A stretch of DNA of 64,000 nt. Source: Candidula unifasciata (taxonomy: Eukaryota > Mollusca > Gastropoda > Stylommatophora > Geomitridae). This document shows, piece by piece, positions 10,201 through 21,605 of this stretch. The first letter of the stretch is position 1, and every line of letters starts with the position of its first letter. Position numbers and translations under genes: made by a program. Location: contig CAJHNH020004668.1 of NCBI GenBank assembly GCA_905116865.2, forward strand, positions 164,877 to 228,876. Direction: 5' to 3'. The notes beneath the pieces were generated by a model. The model worked only from the letters and a program-made list of their open reading frames with translations, had not been told where the DNA came from and did not search any database.

Positions 10201-11084
10201 GTACGGAGAGTAATATTATAACATTACTAACCTTAGATGCCCCTGTCTGTTGTCTTCAAGACGACTTGTTTACAGAACAACAAGATCTAAATATTTTATA
10301 CTAAAGGATCTTTCTGCTAAAATCATAAACTAAAACGTGACAAGAGGTCATTTGTTCTGTATAAATATCGATATAAAGGGCGATTGTGCATTTGGAATTA
10401 ATTTATGGGCTCCATGTAAATCTCTTGTGTGGGTGTAAAAATCAGAGGAAACTCATCTCATTAATTGCTTCCCTTGAAGTTAATTAGCAGTTTACAAAGA
10501 TTTATGGATGTGTGCAGTGTTAAAAAAAACATGTCGTCCCTGTTGAAGTTTTTGTTAAGGAAGGTAGCATCTGTTTAGTGAGGACCATCACACGTAGTAA
10601 GACAACTGAAGAGAAATATGGAATGTACGACACGAAATAGAGGGAAATAATAAAAGACGACAGGGGGCGCTTACCAGACAACTACCTCAAGCGCAAACAG
10701 TGCTACCTACACGTTTGAAGCGTAAACAAAGCTTCAGTGCCTTGCAAAAACCTGAACTGGTTTTATAAAGCCACTCAGAAAGTTGATAAGAAAATAAAAT
10801 CGCAGGATATGATTTTGAAAGGGCCTTTTGAGCTGAAATGCAATACTAAGATTCTGAAAACACCACATACAAAGAAGAGAAGAAATACAGACATGTTAAA
10901 AGATCTGAACATCAAGGAAGACTAGCTAATAAACCGCATCTTGTCTAGGAAGCTGAAAATTTTGGCCAAGCGACTTGGAAATTCTTTTAGCATAAGGCAT
11001 GCTACCAGGAAGGAGGAGCAGTGGCTAACGAACATGAAGCTGGGCACAGAATATAAGTGACTCCTTGAGTATAAAAGTACGCGA
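10201..11084. other. No recognisable gene
   Basis: The short open frame at 10737-10925 (62 codons, lysine-rich) has neither a recognised domain nor splice context. Confidence 0.5.
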
Positions 11085-11425
11085 GGCGGGAGATAAAGGT
11101 AAAGGTAAAGTCGGGAGGTGTAAACCAGCGTCATTGCACACGGTTAGTAACCATAAGTGCTTTGATACCAGTACGGACAACTGATAAGAATTGTCTGCCT
11201 GTGTCGCCGTCCGCACGTAACTCTGTGGCTACAGCGACGTTCCTCCATTTACCCCAGAGTGTCAACCCTGGTACCCATTTCCTAGAGGCTGGGTGAAAAC
11301 CGGGAGCCGCCCGGTTTCGAACACCGACAGTGGGCTGCAGCATGGCCAAACTTTAGACTAAAGTTTGGCCATGGCTGCAGCGAGTCGCAACTGGATTTGA
11401 AAGCGAGCCTCTTATCGACTGCGCA
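11085..11425 (-). mobile_element. SINE-H, tRNA-headed, interrupted by a palindrome
   Basis: On the - strand the head carries a decayed B box (ggtgttcgaaaccggg). The body contains gacaggcagacaattctt, ccagggttgacactctgg and a tail of ctttacc repeats that appears as aaaggtaaaggtaaag at the left end. Two other copies lie at 31999 and 52728. This copy alone has a 32-base insertion at 11341-11372. Confidence 0.78.
11341..11372. repeat. 32-bp near-perfect palindrome flanked by an 8-bp direct repeat
   Basis: The arms are CATGGCCAAACTTTAG and its reverse complement around a single A. GGCTGCAG stands on both sides (11333-11340 and 11373-11380). The other SINE-H copies have GGCTGCAG once and no palindrome. 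This is therefore an insertion with an apparent target-site duplication. Confidence 0.85.
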
Positions 11426-13059
11426 AACGCGCGCGAGGCAGGAGAGCTGGCGAGAGACCGAGTTTCTTTCAGAGCGACATTCTGCAAAGGATCTGCTTCA
11501 TGATGATGAAGATGATTCAGAAAACGGTTGTTCTATAAAAGGTAAACCTGCCATGCCTTCACACTCTACTGAAGAAATATAAGATTTGCTAGGCTGGCCA
11601 CCTAGGCGCCTTGCCAGAAATATTTGACCCAAGGACGTTAAAAATCTCCAGGTGGGCATTTAAAAAAAAAAAAAAAAGCAGCAAAGCGTTTAAATCTGTT
11701 GACATTAAGTCAGAACAAAGAAGGCAGAGCCACAACAATGATATAAATGGCACATAGTCGTCGTTGCTTCGGCACGCCAGGCAGAGAAATTGAGGCAGTC
11801 TATAAAGAACGGTGGGTCAAATCGCATCTTTGCTGTCGCTTCCATCTGTGTCCTCAGTGCTCAAGAATTTTCCAAGGCTCGCATTGGAGTAAGCAGTCAT
11901 TGATGATCACTTTGGATGCTAAGTCTTTTTCATTATTTGTTATGAACGAACAACAACAATAACAACAAAAACAATACACACACAGGTCAAGCATGACTGC
12001 CTCAAGAGCAATCACAGGGGCAGCAGAAGAAGCTGTTAAACGTGTGCTAATAATTTCAGACTCGGTTAATATACCTCAGACAACTGCAATATGTAATCTC
12101 CGCTCGAAAATCGAGTAGACAGCATTCGTATAATCGTTCCCCACCTTCCAGGGGGGGGGGGGGAAGTCTACTGTACTAGGCATGCGGAGTAAAAGGTAGT
12201 GAGGAAGCTTTAGGAAATTAGAGGAAATTACTTTCCAACTATGATCTAAAACAAGCAATGAACGTGTGGATAACGCGTTTCTGACGCTAACCCACTTGAG
12301 TAACCTGGCGAAAGGCCAAACACGTCAACGCTGTCTTTGAGGTCTAGATCAGATTTGTGATTAGTGAGAATTATCATCACCGCGCTCCGACAGATCAACT
12401 TGTGCTGCGATCTCCTTCTCACAAGTTTCGCAAGCGTAAAACGACTGAGGACGCCTGCTCTGTGTTGATTAATCAAATAAAAGAGGTACTGTCACAGGAG
12501 GTATCTTCCGTTGCTTGTAGCATTATCATACTGCCCTGACAAACATGATAGAAAACTGGCATCGAAAATTTAACGTCGGGAAAACACTTATGCCGTGTCC
12601 GACAAGTTGTTGGTAATATTGCTTAATATTTGTTCGGTTTGTCCTCATCTTTGATGGCAAGTTTTAAAGGCAGTGTAGGGTAGGGCAGCGGGGCGTGATG
12701 GGGGGAGGGTAGGGGAAGAGTTGTTGTCCTCGCCATATATTGAAGAGGCACTACCTAGAGAAAAAAGTTGAAAACCCTGCGCTACGTCATAATTTTTCCT
12801 TTCACTGTAAACAGAGACTTCATTTCTTTAGAGTTGGAACAAAAAAAATCTAGTTACCCTAATCGGACATGTTTTGAATTTTTTCTGCTCACAGAGTGCA
12901 TGCAACTTCACAAGATGATAGTATTTCGGCAACACTGGGTACTTTACATATAGTTATTTCACAATCTTCTAGATGTTGACACACGCACTCTATACTTAAT
13001 ATCATTATTGTTTAAAAAATGTAAAAGATCATCTTTTCTCGCCTTAGGAGTATCTGGCA
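11426..13059. other. No recognisable gene
   Basis: Several short open frames occur (11397-11582, 11747-11962, 12357-12539) without recognised domains. A stretch near 12000-12115 reads AAEEAVKRVLIISDS, faintly reminiscent of an RNase H segment, but this is too weak to call. Confidence 0.45.
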
Positions 13060-13205
13060 TATGGGAAGAGCATCCAATATTTTTACAGACCAATCTGCAC
13101 TAGGTGGGTAATGTAGTCAGCATTACGCCAGCCGTCTTTGCTTCCCCAAGACAGCTATTCTGGTACCCATTTTAGGCTGGGTGGACTTGCGACGCCCAAA
13201 CCATG
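13060..13205 (-). mobile_element. SINE-A fragment
   Basis: The fragment contains gcatatgggaagagc, accaatctgcactaggtggg and gccagccgtctttgcttccc, the reverse complement of the SINE-A 3' half. The tRNA-like head is missing. Confidence 0.65.
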
Positions 13206-13271
13206 ACTAAAAACTTCACGCTTAGAAATGTAAACACAGGCTAATTATGGTGATTTTACCAAGACAGGTGT

Positions 13272-13287
13272 TACTGATCAAGAATAC

Positions 13288-13327
<40 letters not shown>

Positions 13328-13345
13328 GTTATTATTATTTTTTTT
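13272..13345. repeat. (ATT)n microsatellite
   Basis: About 20 ATT units with one G interruption. Confidence 0.93.
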
Positions 13346-13587
13346 CACTAATATTGGTTCATTATTATTAACTCTCAGTCCTTAAGAAAGAGAATAGGGG
13401 CTTTTGAGCTGAAATGCTCCCTTGTGCCATGATATTGTTCCGTTGTTCAAACTTTAAACTATTTCGGATGTTTTTCCAGTTTTTTTTTTTTTCAGGTTGT
13501 CAACGCCTCCTTTTCCAGTTTGCGAAAGTGTCACGAGGCATCCCTCAAAAATGTCAATGTTGCACCACCTCATATCGTCTGTAAGTA

Positions 13588-13845
13588 AAGGACCCTTTTC
13601 CACGTGTTTGGTCTTATTGGGCATATAAGGCTAGACCTATATTGTATAAACCAATCGACACTTGGCGGGTGTGTGGTCAACATCACGTCGGCTGCCTTTA
13701 CTTTCCAGAACTGCACCTGGAACCCACTCAAGGCTGGGTCGACGTGGGAGCCACAGTTATTTCTGGAAAAAAAATTGGGCTCTGTTAGGACCCGAACCCA
13801 GGACCTTCCTATTAGCAGGCGAGCCATTACGTTTGACAGTAGTGA
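13588..13845 (-). mobile_element. SINE-A, reverse orientation
   Basis: Reading the - strand, a tRNA-like head with B box GGGTTCGGGTCC precedes the body (cccagccttgagtgggttcc, aaaggcagccgacgtgatg) and the tail gcctta near 13628. The copy is nearly full length. The open frames across it on both strands are incidental. Confidence 0.8.
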
Positions 13846-14162
13846 ATGTTGTGTTGTGTTTTTTTCCTTCCCAGTCATTCACCTGAAGTTCTTTATCTCT
13901 GGCATATTTATCCTTGCCTCTCGCTTCGGCAATATTCTCTGTGCTATGAATTTTATTTATTTATTTATTTTTTTTTTTAGTTTTTTTTTTTTTTTTTGTT
14001 CATTTTATTTATTTTGTAAACTGTGTGTTATTTTATAAGATTTACGATTATGTTCCATTTTCCAAAAGATTTCAACAATTATACAACGATATAAGATTGC
14101 TGTATACAATTTTTTTCGGTGCCAGATCCACTAGTTGTTGCAGTATTCAAAAATAACTATTA

Positions 14163-14345
14163 TTTGTCACAAATATATTCTAACAAGGTGCGGAGGTACC
14201 CGGTGCGGAAACATTCTTGTCACCACAAATATATTCTACCAAGGTGAGGAGGTACCCGGTGCGGAAACATTCCTGTCACCACAAATATATTCTACCAAGG
14301 TGAGGAGGTACCCGATGCGGAAACGTTCCTGTCACCACAGTGGCA
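14163..14345. repeat. 56-bp tandem repeat, three copies
   Basis: The phrase aaatatattcta recurs at 14171, 14227 and 14283. Each unit also has gaggtacccggtgcggaaac. The units differ at only a few positions. Confidence 0.93.
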
Positions 14346-14764
14346 TTTAAAGGTTAGGTTTTCTTGTTGGGAAAAATGTACAGTGGTCACCAGCCGGAAG
14401 AAAGGGACCGGGGGGGGGGGGGGATGGGTGCGAGGAGTTTTCAATGGGGAGGGCGGAGGGAGGTTAATCAATTCTGAAATTGAGTGCATTTGTGTTTGTA
14501 ATTATACTTTATATTATTTTGTCTGTTTTTTTATGAATACATTAGGTTTTATTAACGTTTTCCGACCCATAAAGAGAATGACTTCCCTTTCTATTCGTAC
14601 CTCGTCGTGTCGCAGGGTCTGTCCTATGTTAGGCGGGGGGTGCATGCTTAGTGAGCGGCATCGAATTTTACTCGTCGTTGTCAGCGGCCGGCGATATCGT
14701 GTGTTCTATATTCCACGATGTGAGCGCTTTTAGCGGCGCCAAAACCACAATCCCCTACCCCGCC

Positions 14765-14818
14765 GACTTAGCCTACGTCCCACGACTGCATGCGGCCTAC
14801 GTCTCGCGACTGTTTGCA
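14765..14818. repeat. 24-bp direct repeat at the left edge of the LINE block
   Basis: Two 24-base units (cctacgtcccacgactgcat..., cctacgtctcgcgactgttt...) abut the LINE 3' region. The same pair flanks the other end of the block at 19275-19322, giving a direct repeat of about 46 bases around the retrotransposons. Confidence 0.8.
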
Positions 14819-14829
14819 GTGTGAGAAGA

Positions 14830-15740
14830 AACTCCACAGGGGAGCATGTACAGCAGGAGTCTACCAATCATCAGTAGAAGTAGTCTTTCGTCGACAAATG
14901 TTTCGGTCCACGAATTCCTAGACATTTTCAGCAAGTGGGCCCACCTGAGTTCATGAGGCTCAGGGTTGGTTTCTCCTGCTGCACGTATTACCGGATATTA
15001 TTCGGACAGGAACAACACGAATTTGTGACTTCGCAAAAGACACTGTGAGATAAGAAGTCGTTGCGGTAGCATAATTAAAGCAGTCTGCATACCTGGACGA
15101 CCGAGTGGCAAGCTTACGTTTTGGTTTACCGGACACATGTTAGACTTCGTTGGCAGGTGGCAGAGGGACACAGGCAGACAATTCGGACACGATAGACTTT
15201 AAATGATAAGACATTCTTTTCCACTACACACCCACACCAGCTCACCGAGGCCCGTCCCCCACGACGTTCCGTAGTGTCCAGAGCCAGCTCGAGGCCCTCT
15301 CAGCAACCTCACCCAGTCGTGTAAGTGTCCGTTTGCGTTTGCGTTCATTACCTCATGAATTGGAGACACATGAACTTGAACTTCCCGATCATCCTGCAAC
15401 GCTCGATCGCGAGCAGACCTGTAACCAGTGACTCGTGTATTCGCCGGACCTCCGCTCTATCAGATAACTTCGAATCGTAAACGCGACCTAGGCTCCTCAC
15501 CGGTTTCTCTAGAACCGTGAGGATTCGATTCCTTGCCACCGTAAAACTAGTTGCCGCTACCTTACCTTTTAGGATAGACAGACTCCTCGACTTCTGCGGT
15601 TTGAATTGCATACCGTTCCTTATTTTGGACTGTCCCGAACTCGCGGGAACAGTGGTCGTATATTAATTACATTACCAAACTTTGTAAGCTTATCACCTAA
15701 CGACTTCTTCTTTAAATCATGATTTACGTCCCACGACTGC
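14830..15740 (-). mobile_element. RLE-type LINE A1, internally deleted
   Basis: The 3' region matches copy B at 41890-42420. It then jumps (at about 15355, sharing CAT at the junction) to the sequence corresponding to copy B 43611, and jumps again at about 15632 to copy B 45070. Most of the reverse transcriptase, the zinc knuckle and the endonuclease are lost. Only short frames remain, for example 15348-15611 with TVARNRILTVLEKPVRSLGR. The 5' end runs directly into LINE A2 at the shared motif tacgtcccacgactgca. Confidence 0.85.
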
Positions 15741-16140
15741 AAGTACAGCAGGGATCTACCAGTCATCAGTAGAAGTTATCCTCATCGACAAACGTTTCGG
15801 CCCACGATCTCCTAGACGTTTTCAGAGGTGGGCCCACCTGAGTTCATGAAGCTCAGGGCTGGTACCCTGCTGCACGAAATTACCAGATGGTGTTTTTCTT
15901 TCGGATAGGGACAAGACGACTTGGTGGTTTTGCAGAAGGTACTGTGAGATAAGAAGCCGCCGCGGTAGCCTAATTAGAACAGTCAGCATACCTGAACGAC
16001 CGAGCGACAAGCTTACGATTGGTTTACCGGACACATGTTGGACTTTTGTTAGCAGGTGGCAGAGAGACACTGGCAGACAATTCGGACACGATGGATTTTC
16101 AAGGGGTGAGAAACCCTTTTCCACTAGACACCCGACCAGC

Positions 16141-16572
16141 TCACCGAGGCCCGTCCCCTACGTTGTTTCGTTGCGTCCAAAGCCAGCTCGAGGCCCTCTC
16201 GGCTACCTCGCCCAGTTTTTTAAGTGTTCGTTTCCGTTCATTACCGCGCAATCCTAGTTCTTTAATCACATTGTACAGTGAAGTGGAGACGAGACTTCTC
16301 GCTCCCACTTCGACGGCAAAGACACGTACTGTGTACGCCTCGTTTCTCATCAGACCGGCTGCTAAATCACAGTACTTCTCGAGCTTGCACGTGTGATTTT
16401 CATCCATACGCGACTCATACGGGACGGTCAGCTTAATCAGGATGAGCTGCCGTTTCTCCGCCGAGTGGAGAACTATGTCAGGTCGCAGGCCGGTCTTCCG
16501 GATTAACTTAGGGTACCTTTCATGGCCTGGCAGATCAACCGCCAGTAACCAGTCCCTCGCAGAGTCTAGCAC
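16141..16572 (-). pseudogene. Restriction-like endonuclease domain of LINE A2
   Basis: This is the C-terminal part of the LINE polyprotein: LRPDIVLHSAEKRQ then LILIKLTVPYESRMDE and KLEKY. The order RPD ... (E)LTVPYE ... K matches the PD-(D/E)XK nuclease of R2/NeSL-type elements, which nicks the target DNA. Copy B retains Glu in ILIELTV; here the codon is AAG (Lys), removing a catalytic acidic residue. The frame ends in a normal stop after WTQRNNVGDGPR. Confidence 0.82.
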
Positions 16573-16797
16573 AGATAAAGCGAATGCGTTGTTGTTGAAC
16601 TTACCTTTTTGAATCTGCCTAGCCTTGAGGAAACGAATGTGGACGATGATAGAACTGGCTTTGGCATTAGCCCTTATTCTAGCCTATGCAACAACGGCAG
16701 CTAACTCTTTTAGCACCTTGTTGTGTCGCCAGGTGTATCGGCCTTGGCCTAGGGCTTTCCTGCACGCGGATAGGACGTGCTCAAGAGTCTGCTTCGC

Positions 16798-17634
16798 TTA
16801 GCACAACGGGCAAGTCGGATCGTTAGTCGCAGACCACTTTACCATGTAAACACCGGACGGTAATACATCGTACGCCGAACGAACGATAAAGCTCAATCGC
16901 AACGGGGTCATTCGCCAGATCTCACCCCATGTGAGTATTCTTGCCAATGCGCTCTTCAGTCTGACCCAATGGCCCTGCTGCGACTGCTGGGCTGCTTTCT
17001 GGAAACGAACCTCGTTTTCGTTGTCCCTCACCTGTTGTATTACCATGTCTCGGCGTTCTTTGGCTGAGGCCTTTGACCACCAATTGACCTTCCCGTGCCC
17101 TAGGCCTCGAAGGTCGGTTTGAGTGTATCCCATTGTCTCCCTCAATTTTAGTGCATTCTGCGCAGATTCGATCGCATCGAGGACTCTTGGGTCTGAAGAC
17201 TCGCGCAAGAGCATGGCGAGTCTTACTTTGCCAATTTTTAACTTTTCGGTTATCGATTTGAACGGGAGTACCAGCTTAGCCTGCTTGCAATACAGAGCCA
17301 CGTCGGTCAGACAAGGCGGTGCACCAATCCACTTTCTCAAGGCTGTGTTGATTTTCCTCTCTACGGTTTCCACTGCAGTCATCGTCACCTCGCAGACTAA
17401 CAGTGGCCAGAGGAGCTTCGGAATCAACATGAATTGGAGACACCATACCTTGAACTTCCCGACCAGCCTGCAACGCTCGATCGCTAGCAGGCCTGTAGCC
17501 AGTGACTCGTGTATTCGCCGGACCTCTGCTCTATCACATAACTTCGAATCGTAAACGCGACCAAAGCTCTTCACCGGTTCCTCCAGAACCGTGGGGATCT
17601 TGTTCCTTGCCACCGTAAAACTGGTTGCCACCAC
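16798..17634 (-). pseudogene. LINE A2 thumb/connection region to zinc knuckle
   Basis: A 278-codon open stretch after the reverse transcriptase core contains MGYTQTDLRGLGHGKVNWWS and ends in DPTCPLC. The next codon is TAA where copy B has an Arg codon; the reading AKQTLEHVLS then continues. The C-P-L-C ... H ... C arrangement is the CCHC knuckle that precedes the endonuclease in RLE LINEs. Confidence 0.8.
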
Positions 17635-17639
17635 TCGAC

Positions 17640-18469
17640 CCTTAAGGATTTACAGACTCTTCGACTACTGCGGTTTGAACTGCATAACGCTCCATTGGAC
17701 CACCGCGTCCAAACTTTCCAGGATCGTGCGGGCAGACTCCTCGCTGCCCGTTATAATAGTCGTGTCATCCATAAAGGCACGTAGTGGCGGCGTCCAGTGA
17801 TCCCCTATTTAAAGGCCCTGTCCGTCGCCGGCCGCCCCGTCTAACATGATCTGCATGGCCATGACAAACAGTATTGGTGAGATCGTACAGCCCATAGCTA
17901 TCCCAATTTGTAGCTCAGTCCACCTCGTGGTAAACGTCGAGGTAGAGAAGCGCAAAGCGAACTTAGAGAAATATTGCTCAATCATATCATTGACCTGTGC
18001 CGGTACGTGGAACATGCGAAGGGCTCGCCACAGTAGCCTATGGGGGACTGCCCCGTAGGCGTTGGATAAGTCCAACCATATCACGTGCAATTGAGTTCTC
18101 TCATGCTTGGCTCTCTGAATAGCCTCCCAAATCATCGTCGCGTGTTCAAGGCACACAGGAACGCCCGGAATACCACCCTTCTGAACACTCGTATCTATGT
18201 ACTTGTTGGCCATCAGATACTGTGTGAGCCGGCGAGCCATGACCGAGAAGAATATCTTACCCTCGACATTCAACAGCGAGATGGGCCTGAATTTGGAAAG
18301 ACTTTTCGAGTCCTGCTCTTTGGAAATGTAGACCACATTTGCCTTTGACCACTCTGGACATATGTGATTACGGATCCACGCTTGTCTCAACAAGAGGTGA
18401 AGCATTTTTAGGATTTTCGGGCAACGCTTGTAAAGAACGTACGGAACACCATTCGGACCTGGGGCAGAT
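17640..18469 (-). pseudogene. LINE A2 reverse transcriptase core
   Basis: Motifs in order: SAPGPNGVPYVLYKRC, KFRPISLLNVEGKIFFSV, motif A QLHVIWLDLSNAYGAVPH, motif B QIGIAMGCTISPILFVMAMQ, and motif C RAFMDDTTII (about 17755-17780). FMDD replaces the usual YADD, as in some R2/NeSL-like elements. The frame is open from 18469 to a TAA at 17809, where copy B has CAA. A second stop lies near 17650. Confidence 0.87.
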
Positions 18470-18701
18470 TGGATTGGCTTTTTACCCCACCAGGACATCA
18501 CACAAGCGATAAACACCCGATGACACAAAGTGCCACCATGCGGATGAAGATCACCGTGGAGAGGTCCCAGAAACCGCGTTCAGACATTTGGCCATAATGA
18601 TGACCTGCCTATATTGCGGCCCCTGGCAAAAGCCAGAGTGGGGCTTCAAATAACAAAAAATAACGTCCTAAGAAGGACGTAAGGAATTAGTCAATTTTTT
18701 T
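18470..18701 (+). mobile_element. Element C inserted in LINE A2
   Basis: Copy B runs uninterrupted from ggggcagat to ttgccactag. In copy A these bases are separated by about 230 bases containing gataaacacccgatgacaca, cagaaaccgcgttcagac and ggggcttcaaataac. The insertion therefore postdates the LINE and the segment duplication, or was lost from copy B. Confidence 0.88.
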
Positions 18702-19292
18702 GCCGCTGGCCCTTTTCACAACTTCCTCAACCTCAGACCAAAGGGGAGGTATCATTTTAAATGGTACCTTCGGCACCGAAGGCTGCTTGAGGCCGCTAAG
18801 GATCTCTGGATTGTCATCGAGAGGCTCTCTCCTCTTTTTGTCAGAGTACATCTTACGTAGATGTGACTCAAGCTCTTCCTTACTGACAACCAGTGTCCCA
18901 GACTTCGGTTGCTCGAATAGACCTCGGGCAAACTGATACGGGTCCCTAAAGAATTTCTCTCGCTCCCTTTTGGTTCTCCGTCTGTTGGCATAGAAACGCT
19001 CAGCGCGACAGAGGGCACTGTGTCTGTTCTTTAAATGCAACCAGACTTCATGCAGCCCCTCCCGTTCGCTGCCTGTAGCGGCTTTGAACCATTTTCTGAG
19101 GGCATTCTTGTCTGCCTGACACTTCAGTATGCCTCTCTGTCTCCTGTTTGTATTCTGCTTGACGCCCGGCGGCGGCTTTTGGACTGTCCCGAACTCGCAT
19201 GAACAGTGCTCGTATATTACATTACCAAACTTTGTAAGCTTATCACCTAACCACTTCTTCTTTAAATCATGATTTACGTCCCACGACTGCAT
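18702..19292 (-). pseudogene. LINE A2 N-terminal region
   Basis: About 196 codons begin at MQSWDVNHDLKKKWLGDKL. The first six residues are encoded by the 24-bp flanking motif, so the true start may lie elsewhere. The region is basic (ERFYANRRRTKREREKFF) and ends just before the SAPGPN reverse transcriptase motif, where element C interrupts it. No cysteine/histidine finger is present. Confidence 0.7.
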
Positions 19293-19370
19293 GCAGCCTA
19301 CGTCCCGCGACTGTTTGTAGCGTATATTACAGGCTGCATGCAGTCGTTGAACGTAGGCTGCACTCTCTCG
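19273..19370. repeat. 24-bp motif in direct and inverted orientation
   Basis: Two direct units (tacgtcccacgactgcatgc, cctacgtcccgcgactg) are followed by inverted units (ggctgcatgcagtcgttgaa, cgtaggctgca). Together they can fold into a hairpin. They lie at the 5' edge of the LINE and recur in copy B at 45165-45260. Confidence 0.78.
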
Positions 19371-19599
19371 TGGGGCGTAAGCTTAGGATTTGGCCTTTTG
19401 GGGTCAGTTCTATATGTTGTAGGGCCGTTAAAAGAACTCACATTGTGGAATATGGAACATTTGGTGACAGCCATAAATCCCCAGACTCACTACTCCTTCT
19501 CTTTATCGTCCGTAGATGGACGAACAACCAGAACTTTTCGCTAGAATTTACAGCCTGTTAACGCGGAAGAAGAAAATGACTTTCTTTTTAGTGTCCATC

Positions 19600-19790
19600 G
19601 CTTGTAAACTTCGGCAGAAAGTTATGGTTGTTCGTCCACTTCTGGACAGTAGACTTGTTCCAGAACTTGAACTTCAGCTTGCACATGTGTTTTACAGATC
19701 TGGCTTACTTTTATGTGGGCTGTGGCTCCTCACTTGACATCCCTAATTGGACGCCTTTTACGACACACTTTTTAGAGCAGCAGTGGATCC
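19600..19790 (+). repeat. Repeat family B copy in duplicated segment A
   Basis: The copy contains cttcggcagaaagttatgg, gttcgtccacttctggac, cagatctggcttac and cgccttttacgacaca. The counterpart in copy B is at 45500-45690. A C run follows at 19790. Confidence 0.75.
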
Positions 19791-20587
19791 ACCCCCCCCC
19801 CCACCCCCCACCCAATTAATATGCTGTGACATCCATACTGGGAGAAGCCAATACAGCTTTCGGCGAAAAGGGGGTGGGGGGGTGGTTCTCCTCTGTGATA
19901 CATATTTTCTAGGCAAAGCAAAGAAAAGACGCTATGGGGCATAATCCTAGTTTAAGAGCATAATAATAATTATAGTCCGCTGAACAAAAATATAATATAG
20001 TATATAATATATTATTATAAAAACAACTATTTTTAAAGAGAATGTTTACACATGGTTTAAGGAGATAACACGAACCACCTCCTTTACAAAGATATTTGGG
20101 GTCGTCAGAGGGGGGGGGGGGGGAATTTCAGGGGTCTGAGCCCTCAGGTAGCGGCGCCTATGCAGTATTACGGGCAACAGCTTTGCTTTGCGGTGACCCC
20201 CTGACCTCTCTCTACCTGTTGTGTGGTAGTCCCCAGGTGGAGCGCCCTTTTGATAAATTGTTTTTGCCTAACCAAACTATATTGTAAATGAGTATTATCA
20301 AAGTTATGTATACTCAGCTCTTCTGTATTGTTCATAAATCTGGATAATGAACAAGCAACTAGAAAATCAAATTAGTCACTGGGAATATAAAAGAAAAACG
20401 GCAGTATTTCCTGGGGGGGGGGGGGGGGAAAAAAACATCAGAGACAGAGGTTATGAAGAAGGGAATGAAAGGATCTGGAACTCCTGTAAAGGATACGCAC
20501 CTGACATTTTAACTACTGTCATTGCCAAGTCCTGATTTGGTTCGAAAATATAACAGAATTCTCCAACTAATATTATTTAAAAGTTGC

Positions 20588-20790
20588 AGAACCAACTTTA
20601 GCATTTTTTGGCTGTTGTGGTTTCTCTAGGCAACACGTAAGTTCAGATGTTTGTCATTTCTTTTTGAACCGTCAACTCTCAGTAGCACCATCGAATCCAG
20701 CACAAGACGTTCTGCTTCCAAATCAAAAGCAGCTTGGATCAAACCCGGCACTCCGACATTAGAAAGCACATTTGTAACACCAAAGCCATA
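20588..20790 (-). mobile_element. SINE-E in duplicated segment A
   Basis: On the - strand the B-box-like segment gagtgccgggtttgatcc is followed by the body (ttgattttggaagc, gagagttgacgg) and ccacaacagcc. The copy is diverged relative to those at 29603 and 55748. Confidence 0.65.
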
Positions 20791-21319
20791 TATGCCGATA
20801 GCAACGGCCGATTTCATTTGAAAATGACAAATTAAATGGTTCGACCATTTATCTTAGCTGCTAATCTACAGTATACTACAGGAACGGTGTACAGACGAAG
20901 ATGGAGTTGAAGGAGAGGTCAACCATGCATACGACGTACAGACATGATAGCAAAAGTTCCTTTAAATCCCAGTATACGAAGCTACAAGGAGGCCTCGTCT
21001 ACAAGCAGTTTATACTCCATCTGTATACAGCAACATGACAGTGGATCAAGAGTTGAGATTCTGAACATTAGTCTGGATCTGTGAACGCCTTTCACAACCC
21101 TAGACATGCTAGTGTTCGTGTATACTCGCTGCAGGCGGTTTAGATATAAAAAAAAAGACCGTCCTCTGACTTTAGAACAGTGGTACGAGAGCCACACTGT
21201 AGAAAATATTATGTCTCTCTATTTAATATTTTCAGTGACTTGGCCGCCTAGCACGTCATGCACCAATGCAAACAAGAAAGCGAAAGGGAAAGGGCGTGAA
21301 CTAAGCTGATATCATCAGC

Positions 21320-21605
21320 TCAGGACAGGCTGGACTGGCGGGCGTGGATGAATCTTAGACGCTAACACGACTGCGTTTCCTGGGAGTAAAGCTTGATGAA
21401 GCAGGTCTAAGCCGTCTTCGAGGCTAGCACAGGAGAAACTATAAACAACTTCTCATGGGAACAATTAGTAGAGATACAATGAAGTGGCTACCGCATCGGC
21501 GGACTGAGCAGTCATGGGAATGCCTAATGTGCGGTAACATCGACTGTGATATGAGCAGTCATGGGAATGCCAAATGTGCGGTAACATCGACTGTGATAAC
21601 ATAAC
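21320..21605 (+). pseudogene. 3' end of an RNase H-bearing LINE, with 47-bp duplication
   Basis: The sequence matches 35555-35785 in order (cttagacgctaacacgactg, gagtaaagcttgatgaagca, gtcttcgaggctagca, tcatgggaatgcc). The corresponding region at 61270-61360 still reads GTIITGTLCWLLK and ERAWECP in frame after an RNase H domain, so this is the tail of that LINE type. Units of 47 bases starting tgagcagtcatgg at 21505 and 21552 are a local tandem duplication. Confidence 0.6.

Larger units (their letters stand above)
15745..19275 (-). mobile_element. RLE-type non-LTR retrotransposon A2 (R2/NeSL/Hero-like)
   Basis: In transcription order the element encodes an N-terminal region (19292-18702), reverse transcriptase motifs with FMDD (18466-17640), a thumb region (17634-16810), a CPLC...H...C zinc knuckle (about 16760-16810), and a C-terminal restriction-like endonuclease ending at 16141. 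A 395-base 3' untranslated region follows. In-frame stops, a Glu-to-Lys change in the endonuclease and an inserted element C make it inactive. No N-terminal zinc finger domain is visible. Clade placement within the RLE group is not resolved. Confidence 0.87.
14461..21300. repeat. Large duplicated segment, copy A
   Basis: From aggttaatcaattctgaaat (14461) the sequence tracks the segment starting at 41523 with only scattered differences. It covers the left flank (14461-14765), the LINE block and the right flank (19330-21300). The match ends on the other side at an assembly gap, so its true right limit is unknown. Copy A has three changes relative to copy B: an extra LINE (15745-19275), two internal deletions in the older LINE, and an element C insertion at 18470-18701. 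Confidence 0.92.
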
